From a virus, in IMG/VR virus record IMGVR_UViG_3300012204_000007, positions 56,831-120,830 of that record: 64,000 nt of DNA; one strand, 5' to 3'. The notes beneath the pieces were generated by a model, which saw nothing but the letters and a program-made list of their open reading frames with translations, was not told where the DNA came from and searched no databases. Of this stretch, positions 43,074 through 51,887 are shown in pieces. Positions within the stretch are counted from its first letter, which is position 1; each line of letters begins with the position of its first letter. The position numbers were made by a program, and so were the translations under genes.

Positions 43074-43579
43074 CAAACCAAAAGAAGCCAAAGATTCCCC
43101 CGTTAAGGTACTTCTTTTATCATGGTAAACTGCACAAAAAGATTCACATTAACAGGGGCGCTGACATTATCACAGCGTGGAACTATCCTGATGGTGTCTT
43201 AGAAAAGTATATCTATTCGGATGTGCGTAAGAATGGCGAGCAAGCGTTCTCTATGAGCCAAGTCGTCAAGATGATAAATCGCAAGCATTCGACTCTAAGA
43301 CAGGCCATCTATGCAGGTAATATTAGGACTCCACAGACCACTTATGGTATTGATGAGAACCGCAACAACTATGCATATTACTGGTCTGAAAAGGATATCA
43401 TGGAACTACATGCATATCTAAAGACGGTTCACAAAGGACACCCAAGGAAAGACGGTAGGATAACGCCACTTAAGTTGCCTACTGTCGCAGAGTTGCGCGC
43501 GATGATAAGACAGGGTACAGTATTCTATGTCAAGGTTGGCGACGAGTTCGTGCCAACCTGGCATGCTGAGAACATCTAA
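43070..43579 (+). CDS. MerR/excise-type helix-turn-helix DNA-binding protein
   Basis: This 169-residue basic protein has a winged-helix segment near residues 60-115 (AFSMSQVVKMINRKHSTLRQ, then AIYAGNIRTPQTTYG and YYWSEKDIMELHAYL), the layout used by MerR-like and excise-like proteins. It starts the replication operon, so it may regulate or help initiate replication. Confidence 0.65.
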   Translation: MTNQKKPKIPPLRYFFYHGKLHKKIHINRGADIITAWNYPDGVLEKYIYSDVRKNGEQAFSMSQVVKMINRKHSTLRQAIYAGNIRTPQTTYGIDENRNNYAYYWSEKDIMELHAYLKTVHKGHPRKDGRITPLKLPTVAELRAMIRQGTVFYVKVGDEFVPTWHAENI

Positions 43580-43588
43580 GGAGTAATA

Positions 43589-43795
43589 ATGGGAAGTGTT
43601 TCATACAGGGCTAGGTTTACCCGCAACATGGGTAACTTTGAGAGTCTTCAACTAGAGATTGGCGTAGAAGATGAGCCTCGCGGCGATGAGAAGTTCTCCG
43701 AGGCTTACAACCGGGTCAAGGATTTTGTTGAGTCGAAGTTGCTTGAAGAGGTTGAGTCTCTAGAAAATGACATCAAGAGGGTTCGTAACAAGTAA
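43589..43795 (+). CDS. Small conserved-type protein, replication operon
   Basis: This 68-residue protein has a beta-strand start (SVSYRARFTRNMGNFESLQL) and a long charged C-terminal helix. GGAGTAATA precedes the ATG, and its last base starts the next gene. A nucleic-acid binding or helicase accessory role is plausible from context only. Confidence 0.6.
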   Translation: MGSVSYRARFTRNMGNFESLQLEIGVEDEPRGDEKFSEAYNRVKDFVESKLLEEVESLENDIKRVRNK

Positions 43796-44136
43796 TGGCG
43801 ACTCCCAAACAGGCTCACGCTCTTGTGTCTTACTTTGGGAAGAAGTATAAAGAGAAATACGGTTCAGACCCGAAGTCTAATCGCTATGCGGCCCGTTGGG
43901 GTTTTGACTCGATTCTTATGGATATCAATGAGTCAGAAATTAAAGACTTGATTGATTATTATTTTGAGACGATAGGCACCAATGGCCACACTCTCGACTG
44001 GTTCTTCTACAATTATGAGAAGTTAGTGGTAGCCAAAGAAAAAAGAGATGAAGACGTTGCTGCATTAGCGCGTATACGCGAGAAGACTCGTATTCGCACC
44101 GAGATGTGGAGGGCAAAACAGAATGATAACAACTGA
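43795..44136 (+). CDS. Putative helicase loader
   Basis: This 113-residue helical, charged protein (LVSYFGKKYKEKYGSDPKSN ... TLDWFFYNYEKLVVAKEKR) lies directly upstream of the helicase and overlaps it by 14 bases. Small helical proteins in this slot often load DnaB-type helicase onto the origin. No sequence motif proves this. Confidence 0.55.
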   Translation: MATPKQAHALVSYFGKKYKEKYGSDPKSNRYAARWGFDSILMDINESEIKDLIDYYFETIGTNGHTLDWFFYNYEKLVVAKEKRDEDVAALARIREKTRIRTEMWRAKQNDNN

Positions 44137-45376
44137 ACTGAAAGTTTTGAATTCAGTTTGTATTACCAAGAACATCCAGCCAGTAATGGCTGGTAATCAC
44201 ATTGATAAGATGTTCGTAGGATATCCTGACGTGTGGGCCTTCGTTAAGGACTACTATGCAAAGCATAGAACAATTCCAGATGTATCAATCCTTGAGGGCA
44301 AGTTCAATTATTTTGACAAGGTCGATGCACCCGGAGAGACTGATTACTATGTAGATATGCTTCGTGAGGAATATATCAACTCTGAACTAGAGGTTGTTAC
44401 GCTTAAATTGCGCGACAAGGTTGGTAAGATTGCATCTGGTAAGATTTTGCAGGGTGTCATCGGAGACCTTATGGAACTACAGAATGTCTCTGTAGAGTCG
44501 CAAGACCTAGACATTACAGACTTTGAAGCAGCACAGAAGGACTACGAGGCAACAAGGTTCCTTGCCGAGCAAATGGGCGGCGTGCCTGGAATTCCGACCG
44601 GTATCGGCTTCATTGATTCTGCATATACATCTGGTCTTGCCGGTGGCGATTTGATTGTCGTGCTAGGTTGGACCGGTAGAGCGAAATCACTATTGACAAC
44701 GCTTATCTGTGTCAACGCCTTCAATAAGGGCTTTAAGCCTATGATTGTCTCTTTGGAGATGAATAGTAAGAAGGTTCGAGACCGAGCATATACTATGATG
44801 GGTAATGGTCTATTCAAGAACAGCGACCTGGCCCTAGGTGATATTAGAGAAGATGATTTTAGGTCGTGGGCCGGTAAGATGAAGAAAGGCAAGGGGTTCA
44901 CTGTTGTAAGTCACGATGGAAATAATGAAATTACCCCGGCTGTTGTTCAATCCAAGATTGACCAGCACAAGCCAGATATCATCGTATTGGATTATGCTCA
45001 GTTGATGAGTGACAATAGCAACTCCAACGATATGACTTCACGTATGAGGAATATGTCAAAAGAGTTCAAGAGGTTGGCGACAGCCAACAATATTCCAATC
45101 ATTCTTATCTCATCAGCAACGCCTGAGTCTAGCGCGTCCATTAATACGCCGCCTATTATTGAACAAGTCGCATGGTCGAAGCAGTTGTCGTTCGATGCAG
45201 ACCTGGCATTCGCTGTTCACCGACACGATGCACAGATTGAGAACGGAATGGTAATTATTGAAATCGCCGGTAGGAAGAACCGTAATGGTGAACTATTCAG
45301 TGGATACTTCAAGGCAGATATTAACTCTGGAACATATGAAGAGTTCTTTGCCCTAGAGGAAATTGGTCAAATGTAG
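44123..45376 (+). CDS. DnaB-type replicative helicase
   Basis: This 417-residue protein has an N-terminal helical domain and a RecA-like motor. The P-loop near 181 reads GWTGRAKS, with Ala where Gly normally precedes Lys; Walker B is IIVLDYAQL near 285. Further motor motifs include SLEMNSKKVRDR and WSKQLSFDADLAFAV. It would unwind DNA 5'-3' ahead of DnaE. The genes before and after (loader, primase) support replication. Confidence 0.9.
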   Translation: MITTELKVLNSVCITKNIQPVMAGNHIDKMFVGYPDVWAFVKDYYAKHRTIPDVSILEGKFNYFDKVDAPGETDYYVDMLREEYINSELEVVTLKLRDKVGKIASGKILQGVIGDLMELQNVSVESQDLDITDFEAAQKDYEATRFLAEQMGGVPGIPTGIGFIDSAYTSGLAGGDLIVVLGWTGRAKSLLTTLICVNAFNKGFKPMIVSLEMNSKKVRDRAYTMMGNGLFKNSDLALGDIREDDFRSWAGKMKKGKGFTVVSHDGNNEITPAVVQSKIDQHKPDIIVLDYAQLMSDNSNSNDMTSRMRNMSKEFKRLATANNIPIILISSATPESSASINTPPIIEQVAWSKQLSFDADLAFAVHRHDAQIENGMVIIEIAGRKNRNGELFSGYFKADINSGTYEEFFALEEIGQM

Positions 45377-45391
45377 TAATCGTGATATAAT
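45363..45391 (+). promoter_or_regulatory. Promoter TTGGTC-N17-TATAAT
   Basis: The -35 at 45363-45368 lies in the end of the helicase gene; the -10 at 45386-45391 is preceded by TGA. It drives the gene at 45414 and the primase. Confidence 0.75.
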
Positions 45392-45413
45392 TCTATTAAA
45401 TAGATAGGATTTC

Positions 45414-45707
45414 ATGATGCATAAAGATATTAAGCGCTTCGGCTTGACAGGACAGATTACATCTGATACATTCCTGTCAACAAGGGAAACGCTTATCAAG
45501 GAAGTAGAGGACGGCATGCGGGACGAAGGGTTCGTCCCGGTGCTGGACCTGATTCCACAATTTACTAGGGTGTACGACAATACCACAGAAACGTTCTCCT
45601 TTGAACTATCCATATATGGAATACATGTAGGAGAAGATAAAGCATGGCAAGTCGCCGGAATGATGAATGGAATTCTACAAGAGAGGTCTACTCGCCCGCA
45701 GAGGTAG
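45414..45707 (+). CDS. Hypothetical protein before primase
   Basis: This 97-residue alpha/beta protein (FVPVLDLIPQFTRVYDNTTE, then FSFELSIYGIHV) starts at the first of two ATGs after AGATAGGA. It overlaps the primase start by 64 bases in another frame, so it may be co-translated. Function unknown. Confidence 0.65.
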   Translation: MMHKDIKRFGLTGQITSDTFLSTRETLIKEVEDGMRDEGFVPVLDLIPQFTRVYDNTTETFSFELSIYGIHVGEDKAWQVAGMMNGILQERSTRPQR

Positions 45708-46783
45708 AAGCCGTACTCAGAGCATTAAATATTGATGTGCGTGACGAGACAGAGAACGACTTCCTGTCATTCTGTCCATATCACGGCAACACAGATTCAC
45801 CAGCGTTCAGCACGTCCAAGCGACATGGATATTCTATCTGTTTTAATCCAGCCTGCGCAATCGGTACGGAGTACCGACTAACTTTAGAACGTCTTACTAA
45901 AGACCTAAAAGGTCTTGACAATATTAGTGCAAAGAGATTTGTTATACGCACCAAGGGAGAGTCTGGTGAGTCATTCCATAACAAGTTTGATTCTATCAAA
46001 CAAGAGGAAGTAGAACTAAAAGAATTTCCACATGCAGCCATCGACAAGATGCACGAGAGATTCATGGAGGCCCAAGATGCATTGAATTATATGAAAGGTC
46101 GTGGTTTCGAGTTAGACACTATGGAACATTTCAATGTGGGATTCACTCCTGCGTCAACCGCATACGGAGCAAATATATACCGCCCACATGATATGATTGT
46201 GGTACCAGCATACGACCATAAGTCCCGCCCGGTAGGATTAGTTGGCAGGAGTCTAGTAGGCAAAGAGTTTAAGAACTATGGAGCAGAGCCAAACGGTACC
46301 GGATTCCATAAGTCAAAAATTATCTGGAATCTACAGAATGCCCGTCGGTATGAAACCATAATCATAACAGAAGCAACCTTTGACTCTATGGCTATACATC
46401 AAGCAGGCTATCCTAATACCGGCGCGTTGCTCGGGGGTAGTCTAAGTACATATCAAAAAGACCTGTTGAATAGACACTTTAGTCATGTTATCATTATGAC
46501 TGACAATGAGAATAAAGGCAATGGAGAAATGACCTTCCCCGTTCGCTGCTCTAAGTGTTTGAAGCAGGGTTTTGATATGTGTCAAGGACACGCGCCAGGT
46601 AGAGAACTTGGTATGAAGATAGCACAAGAATTACCCAGAATGCGTATATCATGGGCTAATTATGATGACAAAGATATATATGCTAGGAACGTGAAAGATG
46701 CAAGAGCGATGACAGATGATGAGATTCGACAAAGCCTACGCAATGTTATCTCTCACTATGAATACATGGACTTGCTTGCTTAA
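45644..46783 (+). CDS. DnaG-like primase
   Basis: This 379-residue protein has an N-terminal zinc-binding region (FCPYHG near 44, then SICFNPAC), a middle domain and a Toprim core (IIITEATFDSM near 238; MTDNEN near 284) that makes RNA primers with Mg2+. A CSKC ... C cluster near 300-315 is extra. It is shorter than bacterial DnaG and lacks the C-terminal helicase-binding part. Neighbouring helicase and SSB genes support the role. Confidence 0.88.
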   Translation: MASRRNDEWNSTREVYSPAEVEAVLRALNIDVRDETENDFLSFCPYHGNTDSPAFSTSKRHGYSICFNPACAIGTEYRLTLERLTKDLKGLDNISAKRFVIRTKGESGESFHNKFDSIKQEEVELKEFPHAAIDKMHERFMEAQDALNYMKGRGFELDTMEHFNVGFTPASTAYGANIYRPHDMIVVPAYDHKSRPVGLVGRSLVGKEFKNYGAEPNGTGFHKSKIIWNLQNARRYETIIITEATFDSMAIHQAGYPNTGALLGGSLSTYQKDLLNRHFSHVIIMTDNENKGNGEMTFPVRCSKCLKQGFDMCQGHAPGRELGMKIAQELPRMRISWANYDDKDIYARNVKDARAMTDDEIRQSLRNVISHYEYMDLLA

Positions 46784-46804
46784 TGCAGCCGGTCGTGGTA
46801 TAAT
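46776..46804 (+). promoter_or_regulatory. Promoter TTGCTT-N17-TGG-TATAAT for the SSB-like gene
   Basis: The -35 is at 46776-46781, the -10 at 46799-46804. The spacer contains GCCGGTC. A ~50-base leader with two CGGGTAA copies precedes AGAAGAGG and ATG 46861. Confidence 0.75.
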
Positions 46805-46860
46805 AGAGTGTCGGGTAAGTCGACTAATATAACACGGGTAATCCGTAGAAGAGGTATAAA

Positions 46861-47667
46861 ATGGCATTAGGATTAAAGGAATATCAGGAGCGCAAGGCAG
46901 CCGAAGAGACTCGCCGCGAAGAGGCAGCAAAGCCCCGCGTACAGCGCTTTGCTCTAGAAACAGATGGCGATTCTGCCGTAGTTCGTTTCGCTCAGGAAAT
47001 GGACGCAGACGCCGATGGCTACTCTACCGAAGTAGGTAAGGGTGTAGTCCATATCTTCCACAACAACGGCGACGACGTTAAGAATGGATTCATGAACGCA
47101 GCAACGTGCACCATAGATTCCCAGGGCGCGTGCTATGGTTGCGACAGAGTTCAAGAGTACGCAATCGACTGGGAAGAGCGTAAGGCTTGGAAGCAGAAGG
47201 AGAAGTTCACCATCAATGTAATTGCTGGTGAGCCTCGTGAAGTTACCGAGAAGGTTGCCGGTAAGGAGAAGAAGAAGTATTTCACTACCGACCTTCCGGA
47301 CGACGCTACTGGCGGTGTTGTGTACCTGCTAGAGCAGTCTACCTACAATGGTATCTATGACGCACTGTCCGCGTTCTTCTTGAATGCTAAGGCTTCTAAG
47401 AACACCATTCTTGGAAAGACATTCCAGATTACCCGTAAGGGTAAGGGGTTCAATGACACTTCTTACAACGTCATTCCGGTCGAAGACCTACCTAAGACTG
47501 CTACTCCGATTTCAGAGTATCAACTAGTAGACGTTTTGGAGGTTCTACCGGAGATTGACTATGCAGCACAGAACGCATTCTATCACAAGGGTTCCAGCGC
47601 TCCCGCTTCTGCTCCTGCGGTAAGCGAGAGCGCTAGTTCAGCCACCAGTACCACGGAATCTTGGTAA
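46861..47667 (+). CDS. Single-stranded DNA-binding protein
   Basis: This 268-residue protein has a beta-rich core (~25-230) with a GACYGCDRV metal-like cluster near residue 95. It ends in a flexible Ser/Ala-rich tail with an acidic/aromatic tip (TTESW). This layout and its operon place match phage gp32-like SSBs that coat exposed strands during replication. C-rich codons and its own strong promoter suggest high expression. Confidence 0.75.
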   Translation: MALGLKEYQERKAAEETRREEAAKPRVQRFALETDGDSAVVRFAQEMDADADGYSTEVGKGVVHIFHNNGDDVKNGFMNAATCTIDSQGACYGCDRVQEYAIDWEERKAWKQKEKFTINVIAGEPREVTEKVAGKEKKKYFTTDLPDDATGGVVYLLEQSTYNGIYDALSAFFLNAKASKNTILGKTFQITRKGKGFNDTSYNVIPVEDLPKTATPISEYQLVDVLEVLPEIDYAAQNAFYHKGSSAPASAPAVSESASSATSTTESW

Positions 47668-47975
47668 CTGAGCATTATCGCAAATATTTGAGAAGTAAGA
47701 CTTGGTCCCTGAAAAGGGACCAAGTCTTCTCTCGTTATGGTAAACGTTGTTATGTATGTAAGACATACCGTGGGCCAATTCAAGTACACCACTTAACATA
47801 CGCTAGGTTCGGCGGTAATGAGTTGATGAGTGACCTTAGGCCATTATGTCAAAAGTGTCATAGAGAAGTGACAGCGCTCCATTGGAAAATGGGCAAGCGC
47901 AGAGTAACGGGCGCGGTAGTATTCGCAGCCTTTATGAAGATGAAACAGGGCACTCGCCCTCCAAAGAGAAAGTAG
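47661..47975 (+). CDS. HNH endonuclease
   Basis: This 104-residue protein has CYVCKT, IQVHHLTYARFGGNELMSD and CQKCHRE, a complete HNH core. The start TTG overlaps the SSB stop in another frame. The first ~20 codons span a 14-bp hairpin, so the gene may be mostly untranslated unless read through, or have been placed there by homing. Confidence 0.8.
   Translation: MVTEHYRKYLRSKTWSLKRDQVFSRYGKRCYVCKTYRGPIQVHHLTYARFGGNELMSDLRPLCQKCHREVTALHWKMGKRRVTGAVVFAAFMKMKQGTRPPKRK
47697..47728 (+). terminator. 14-bp hairpin with GAAA loop, within the HNH coding region
   Basis: The arms 47697-47710 and 47715-47728 pair perfectly around GAAA. It lies 30 bases after the SSB stop, in the usual place for a 3' hairpin that ends or protects SSB mRNA. 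Only a short pyrimidine stretch (CTCTCGTT) follows. Confidence 0.65.
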
Positions 47976-47978
47976 AAA

Positions 47979-50900
47979 ATGCAATATTGTGAACTTCACT
48001 TGCACGACCACTATTCTGCTCTTGATGGTTTGAATACACCAGCAGAATATATGGTTAGAGCAAAAGAACTTGGTATGTCGCATCTTGCGCAGACCAACCA
48101 CGGTACACTGAGCGGCCACCGCGACTTCCAGGGCGCTGCTGCCGAAGCCGGTATTACACCCATTCTAGGCGTTGAGGCTTATATCTCCGCTACCGACCGT
48201 TTTGACCGACGCTCTAATAATAAGCGCGAAGACGGCACATCTACATTCAACCATATTGGTCTATTGGCTATGAATGGCAATGGACTTAAGAATATGAACA
48301 TTATGATGCGTGAGGCGTGGACCTCTGGCTTTTATTCTAAGCCACGTATCGATATGGACCTACTTGAAGAGTATAACGAGGATATCATTGTACTATCTGG
48401 TTGTCTTGGTGGGCTGCTTGCCTCGGCACTCACAACTGAAAATGACAATGTGCCAGACTACGACCGCGCGCTCAAGACAGCGACTCACTTGAAGAGCATT
48501 ATGGGAGACCGCTTCTTTATCGAGGTTCAGGGTCACAATCCTAAGTATATCAACGACGGACTGTACCGTTTGGCTGAAGAAACTAATACGCTACCGGTAA
48601 TTACTTCTGACTGTCACTATGCCAGAAAAGAAGACCTATGGATTGAAAACGCAATGCTTATCCTTTCTACTAAACCAAAGGTAAAGAGCGGGTTTGACTT
48701 CTCAAAATCACAGACTATGGACTACTTGGAGCGATTCAACTATCTATATCCAGATAGGAAGATGAACTTCGAGAAGATTGAAATTTATCTTCGTTCTGCT
48801 GCGGAGCAGATGGCAATGCTGGAAGCACAGTCGCGCGGTACAGAGGCTATTGCTAACACCAACGTAGTAGCAGAGATGATTGGTAACTATCCATATTACG
48901 AGGCTCTCGACCTACTGCCATCACCAGATGCAAGTATCAAGGATTTGGATGCCGAGTTGAGGCGTCTATCGATGAAGGGCTTAGCCGAGCGCGGCCTTGC
49001 TGATAATCCAGAATATATAGAGCGTCTTAAGCATGAGTTAGAGATTATCAAGAACAAGGGCTTCGCAGTATATTTTCTTATTCTAGCCGATGTTGTAAAC
49101 TGGGCTAGAGAACAGGGAATCTTCATTGGTCCCGGCAGAGGCTCTGGCGTATCATCTTTGGTGAACTACTCTCTGTTCATTACCAATATTGACCCAATTC
49201 CATACAAGTTGCTGTTCTTCCGGTTCCTTGACCCAGAGCGTGACGACTGGCCTGATATTGATGTTGACTTTGAAGTCAAGCGCCGGTATGAAGTCAAGGA
49301 ATATGTAAGCCGTAAGTATGGATATACTGCTAACATTATGACGTTCAACTACTTCCGTGGTAAAAGTGCTATTAAGGCCGCAGCCTCTGCATTCAAGATT
49401 CCTACTGGTGAAGTAAATCGCGCTACGAAGGGCCTAACAGAAGACCCAGATTTTCCTGTACTGGATATCTATGCGACTAGTGAGGGCACAGCAGAGTTCC
49501 GTAAGAAGTATCCAGAGGTTCTTGAGTTGGCACGCGCACTAGAGGGTCGTATCAAGGGCACAGGCATGCATGCTGGTGGCACTGTAATTAGCAAGGTGCC
49601 TATCGAGGACTATGTGCCGATGGAAACCAGAGTGGACCCTAGCGACGAAGCAAAGGGTCGTGTGCCCGTCGTCGCGGTAGACATGAACGAGGCAGCCGAC
49701 ATCGGGCTTATTAAGTATGACTTTCTTGGACTTAACAACCTGACAGTTATCTTGGAAACCATCGAAACGGTATATGAGAGAACCGGTAAAAAGATTGACC
49801 CATATGTGGACTTTGCTGGATTAGATGACCCAAAGGTATATGAGATGTTATCTCAAGGACACACCAAGGGTATATTCCAGTGTGAAGGTGGACCTTATAC
49901 CAATACCATTCTAGCAATGGGTGGCGTGTGGAACTTCGAAGACCTAGTTTCTTCTAACGCCCTGGTCCGACCCGGCGCCGCCGATTCAAGTGTTGGTGAG
50001 AATTATATGAAAGGTAAGAAGACTGGTAACTTCGACTATATCCATGCCGACACAAAGTACTTTACGGAAGAGACATTCGGACAGATTCTGTTTCAGGAGC
50101 AGCAGATGTTGTTGTGTACTGAACTTGCTGGTATATCAATGGGTGACGCCAACAAGGTGCGTAAGGCTATCTCTAAGAAGATTCTAAAGGATTTGCAGAT
50201 ATGGAAGCCAGCCTTTATCGAGGGAGCAAGCAAGAAGATTAGTGAGCGTAAGGCAGAGGCTGTGTGGGACGACCTAGAGAAGTCAGCAGCCTATGCGTTC
50301 AACCGCGCTCACTCTGTTGGATATTCTATGATTTCATATTGGACTGCATGGTTCAAGGTAAACTATCCGGTAGAATATATGTGTGCCCTTATGAATAACT
50401 TGTCTGGTACAGATGTAAAGGTCAAGGCTATGTTTGCATTGATGGAAGCAAAGAGACTAGGCGTACAGGTTAGACTACCACATGTCAATGCATCTGATAT
50501 CAATAATCGCGTGGAAGATGGCGCTATCCGAATGGGTCTGTCCTCTATTAAGTATATCAGCGGCAAGGTCGGTAACAAGATTATTGACAATGGCCCTTAC
50601 CCTTCATATGAAAGACTGTTAGAAATAAGCCAGACAAAGGGCTCCGGTATTAACTCTAGGGCTATCGACGCTATGAATAAGATAGGAGCGGCGGCTTTCG
50701 AGGATAATCCACGTACCGGCGATGAGCGTTCTAACTTTTATGAATATCTCAATATCCCTGCATTCGAGTCTAAAGACTTGGACCCACACGTTAAGTTGCA
50801 ATTCCGCAACCTAACAGAGTATACTGAGGATGAGGCATTCGTGGTATGCGCCATGGTTTATAATATCAAGGTAGGTCACGGCTGGGCTCTGGTTGAGATG

Positions 50901-51305
50901 GTGGATGAGTCTGGCAGCGCCGGTAGTTTTGCAAGTCAAAATATTCCCATTGAAAAGGGCAAGATGTATGTCATGCTCATTAGTAATAATCGCATCGCCA
51001 GGTACATTACTACAGATGACATTTTGAACGGCCAAGGTGGGTCTTTTGGTAAGTATCTTGAAAAAGAGACGCTTGACCTAAAAGATGGAGAATATCGTTG
51101 TATCTCTTTCAACACCAGGCATACGAAAAAGGGCGAGAAGATGGGCGAGGCTATATTCACAGATGCAGATAAGAATTTGACTTCTGCGATGGTCTTCGCA
51201 TCTATGATTGACAAAGCAATGATTCCATGTGCTACCGCAGCAAAGGTCAAGGTGCAGTTTGCAGAGACTCGTGGCGGCGCATACTGGGTAAAGGATATTA
51301 AATGA
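47979..51305 (+). CDS. dnaE: DNA polymerase III alpha subunit
   Basis: This 1,108-residue protein is a C-family polymerase. The N-terminal PHP domain (HLHDHYSALDG at 7-17) leads to the palm, with GPGRGSGVSSLVNY near 386, the catalytic PDIDVDF near 425 and an IKYDFLGLNNL block near 577. Then come fingers and a helix-hairpin-helix region (GSGINSRAIDAMNKIGAAAF), and an OB-like C-terminus. It copies phage DNA. Length is normal, and all three palm Asp positions appear present. Confidence 0.95.
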   Translation: MQYCELHLHDHYSALDGLNTPAEYMVRAKELGMSHLAQTNHGTLSGHRDFQGAAAEAGITPILGVEAYISATDRFDRRSNNKREDGTSTFNHIGLLAMNGNGLKNMNIMMREAWTSGFYSKPRIDMDLLEEYNEDIIVLSGCLGGLLASALTTENDNVPDYDRALKTATHLKSIMGDRFFIEVQGHNPKYINDGLYRLAEETNTLPVITSDCHYARKEDLWIENAMLILSTKPKVKSGFDFSKSQTMDYLERFNYLYPDRKMNFEKIEIYLRSAAEQMAMLEAQSRGTEAIANTNVVAEMIGNYPYYEALDLLPSPDASIKDLDAELRRLSMKGLAERGLADNPEYIERLKHELEIIKNKGFAVYFLILADVVNWAREQGIFIGPGRGSGVSSLVNYSLFITNIDPIPYKLLFFRFLDPERDDWPDIDVDFEVKRRYEVKEYVSRKYGYTANIMTFNYFRGKSAIKAAASAFKIPTGEVNRATKGLTEDPDFPVLDIYATSEGTAEFRKKYPEVLELARALEGRIKGTGMHAGGTVISKVPIEDYVPMETRVDPSDEAKGRVPVVAVDMNEAADIGLIKYDFLGLNNLTVILETIETVYERTGKKIDPYVDFAGLDDPKVYEMLSQGHTKGIFQCEGGPYTNTILAMGGVWNFEDLVSSNALVRPGAADSSVGENYMKGKKTGNFDYIHADTKYFTEETFGQILFQEQQMLLCTELAGISMGDANKVRKAISKKILKDLQIWKPAFIEGASKKISERKAEAVWDDLEKSAAYAFNRAHSVGYSMISYWTAWFKVNYPVEYMCALMNNLSGTDVKVKAMFALMEAKRLGVQVRLPHVNASDINNRVEDGAIRMGLSSIKYISGKVGNKIIDNGPYPSYERLLEISQTKGSGINSRAIDAMNKIGAAAFEDNPRTGDERSNFYEYLNIPAFESKDLDPHVKLQFRNLTEYTEDEAFVVCAMVYNIKVGHGWALVEMVDESGSAGSFASQNIPIEKGKMYVMLISNNRIARYITTDDILNGQGGSFGKYLEKETLDLKDGEYRCISFNTRHTKKGEKMGEAIFTDADKNLTSAMVFASMIDKAMIPCATAAKVKVQFAETRGGAYWVKDIK

Positions 51306-51496
51306 GTACAAATATTAATGATGAGGGCATAGTGGCCCTCATAGGATTGATTCTATTAACACTACCAAATGAACAGGTTAGAATCTCTGATGAAATAGTC
51401 ACGCGCGGCCTACCAGATGGCGGCGCGGTACGTGTATATCACGATGACTTCACAGATGAGTTAGTCATTTCAATCCAGAGACAGGATGACGAGTGA
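51302..51496 (+). CDS. Small hypothetical protein
   Basis: This 64-residue acidic protein overlaps the polymerase stop (ATGA) and the next GTG. It has a hydrophobic helix (IVALIGLILLTL) and strands (AVRVYHDDFTDELVISI). No known function. Confidence 0.65.
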   Translation: MSTNINDEGIVALIGLILLTLPNEQVRISDEIVTRGLPDGGAVRVYHDDFTDELVISIQRQDDE

Positions 51497-51822
51497 CTGG
51501 CATTCTAAAGAAGATGGCTCAGAGAGCCCATGCAACTAGTAAGTTAAAAGGCTTCTGGAAAGAACCAGAGATGATGGATAAGTATGCCGCCAAACTCATG
51601 CTTATTGTTACAGAGGTAGCAGAGGTCACCGAGGCTCTTAGAAAGAGACAAGGAAAACAAAAGGTAACAGAGGAATTTGCAGATATCTATATCAGAGCAT
51701 TCTGTCTTCATGAGAAATTGGTTGCAGATGGAGAGGCAACAGACAATCTCGAAGAAACTATAAATTCTAAGATGCAAACGAACGAGGAAAGACCACCGCT
51801 TCACGGTCACAGATGGGGATAA
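51493..51822 (+). CDS. MazG-like nucleotide pyrophosphohydrolase
   Basis: This 109-residue helical protein has EVAEVTEALR and EEFADIYIR, matching the EExxE ... ExxD metal site of MazG-type enzymes that hydrolyse NTPs or alarmones. In phages this may clean nucleotide pools or lower ppGpp. The start is GTG overlapping the previous stop (GTGA). Confidence 0.8.
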   Translation: MTGILKKMAQRAHATSKLKGFWKEPEMMDKYAAKLMLIVTEVAEVTEALRKRQGKQKVTEEFADIYIRAFCLHEKLVADGEATDNLEETINSKMQTNEERPPLHGHRWG

Positions 51823-51827
51823 CAGCG

Positions 51828-51851
51828 ACGGCCGGTAGCAATACCGGCCGT
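51828..51851 (+). repeat. 10-bp hairpin with GCAA tetraloop, stem carrying the polar heptamer
   Basis: ACGGCCGGTA and its complement pair around GCAA, 6 bases after the MazG stop. The GNRA-type loop gives a stable hairpin. No U-run follows, so it may be a weak terminator or mRNA end. A promoter -10 follows 8 bases later. Confidence 0.75.
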
Positions 51852-51855
51852 TCTG

Positions 51856-51864
51856 TGGTATAAT
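51856..51864 (+). promoter_or_regulatory. Extended -10 promoter (TGG-TATAAT) for recA-like gene
   Basis: TATAAT at 51859-51864 follows TGG. The leader contains AAGAAAGG at good distance from ATG 51888. Confidence 0.7.
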
Positions 51865-51887
51865 TGTATGAGTAAAGAAAGGCTTAC

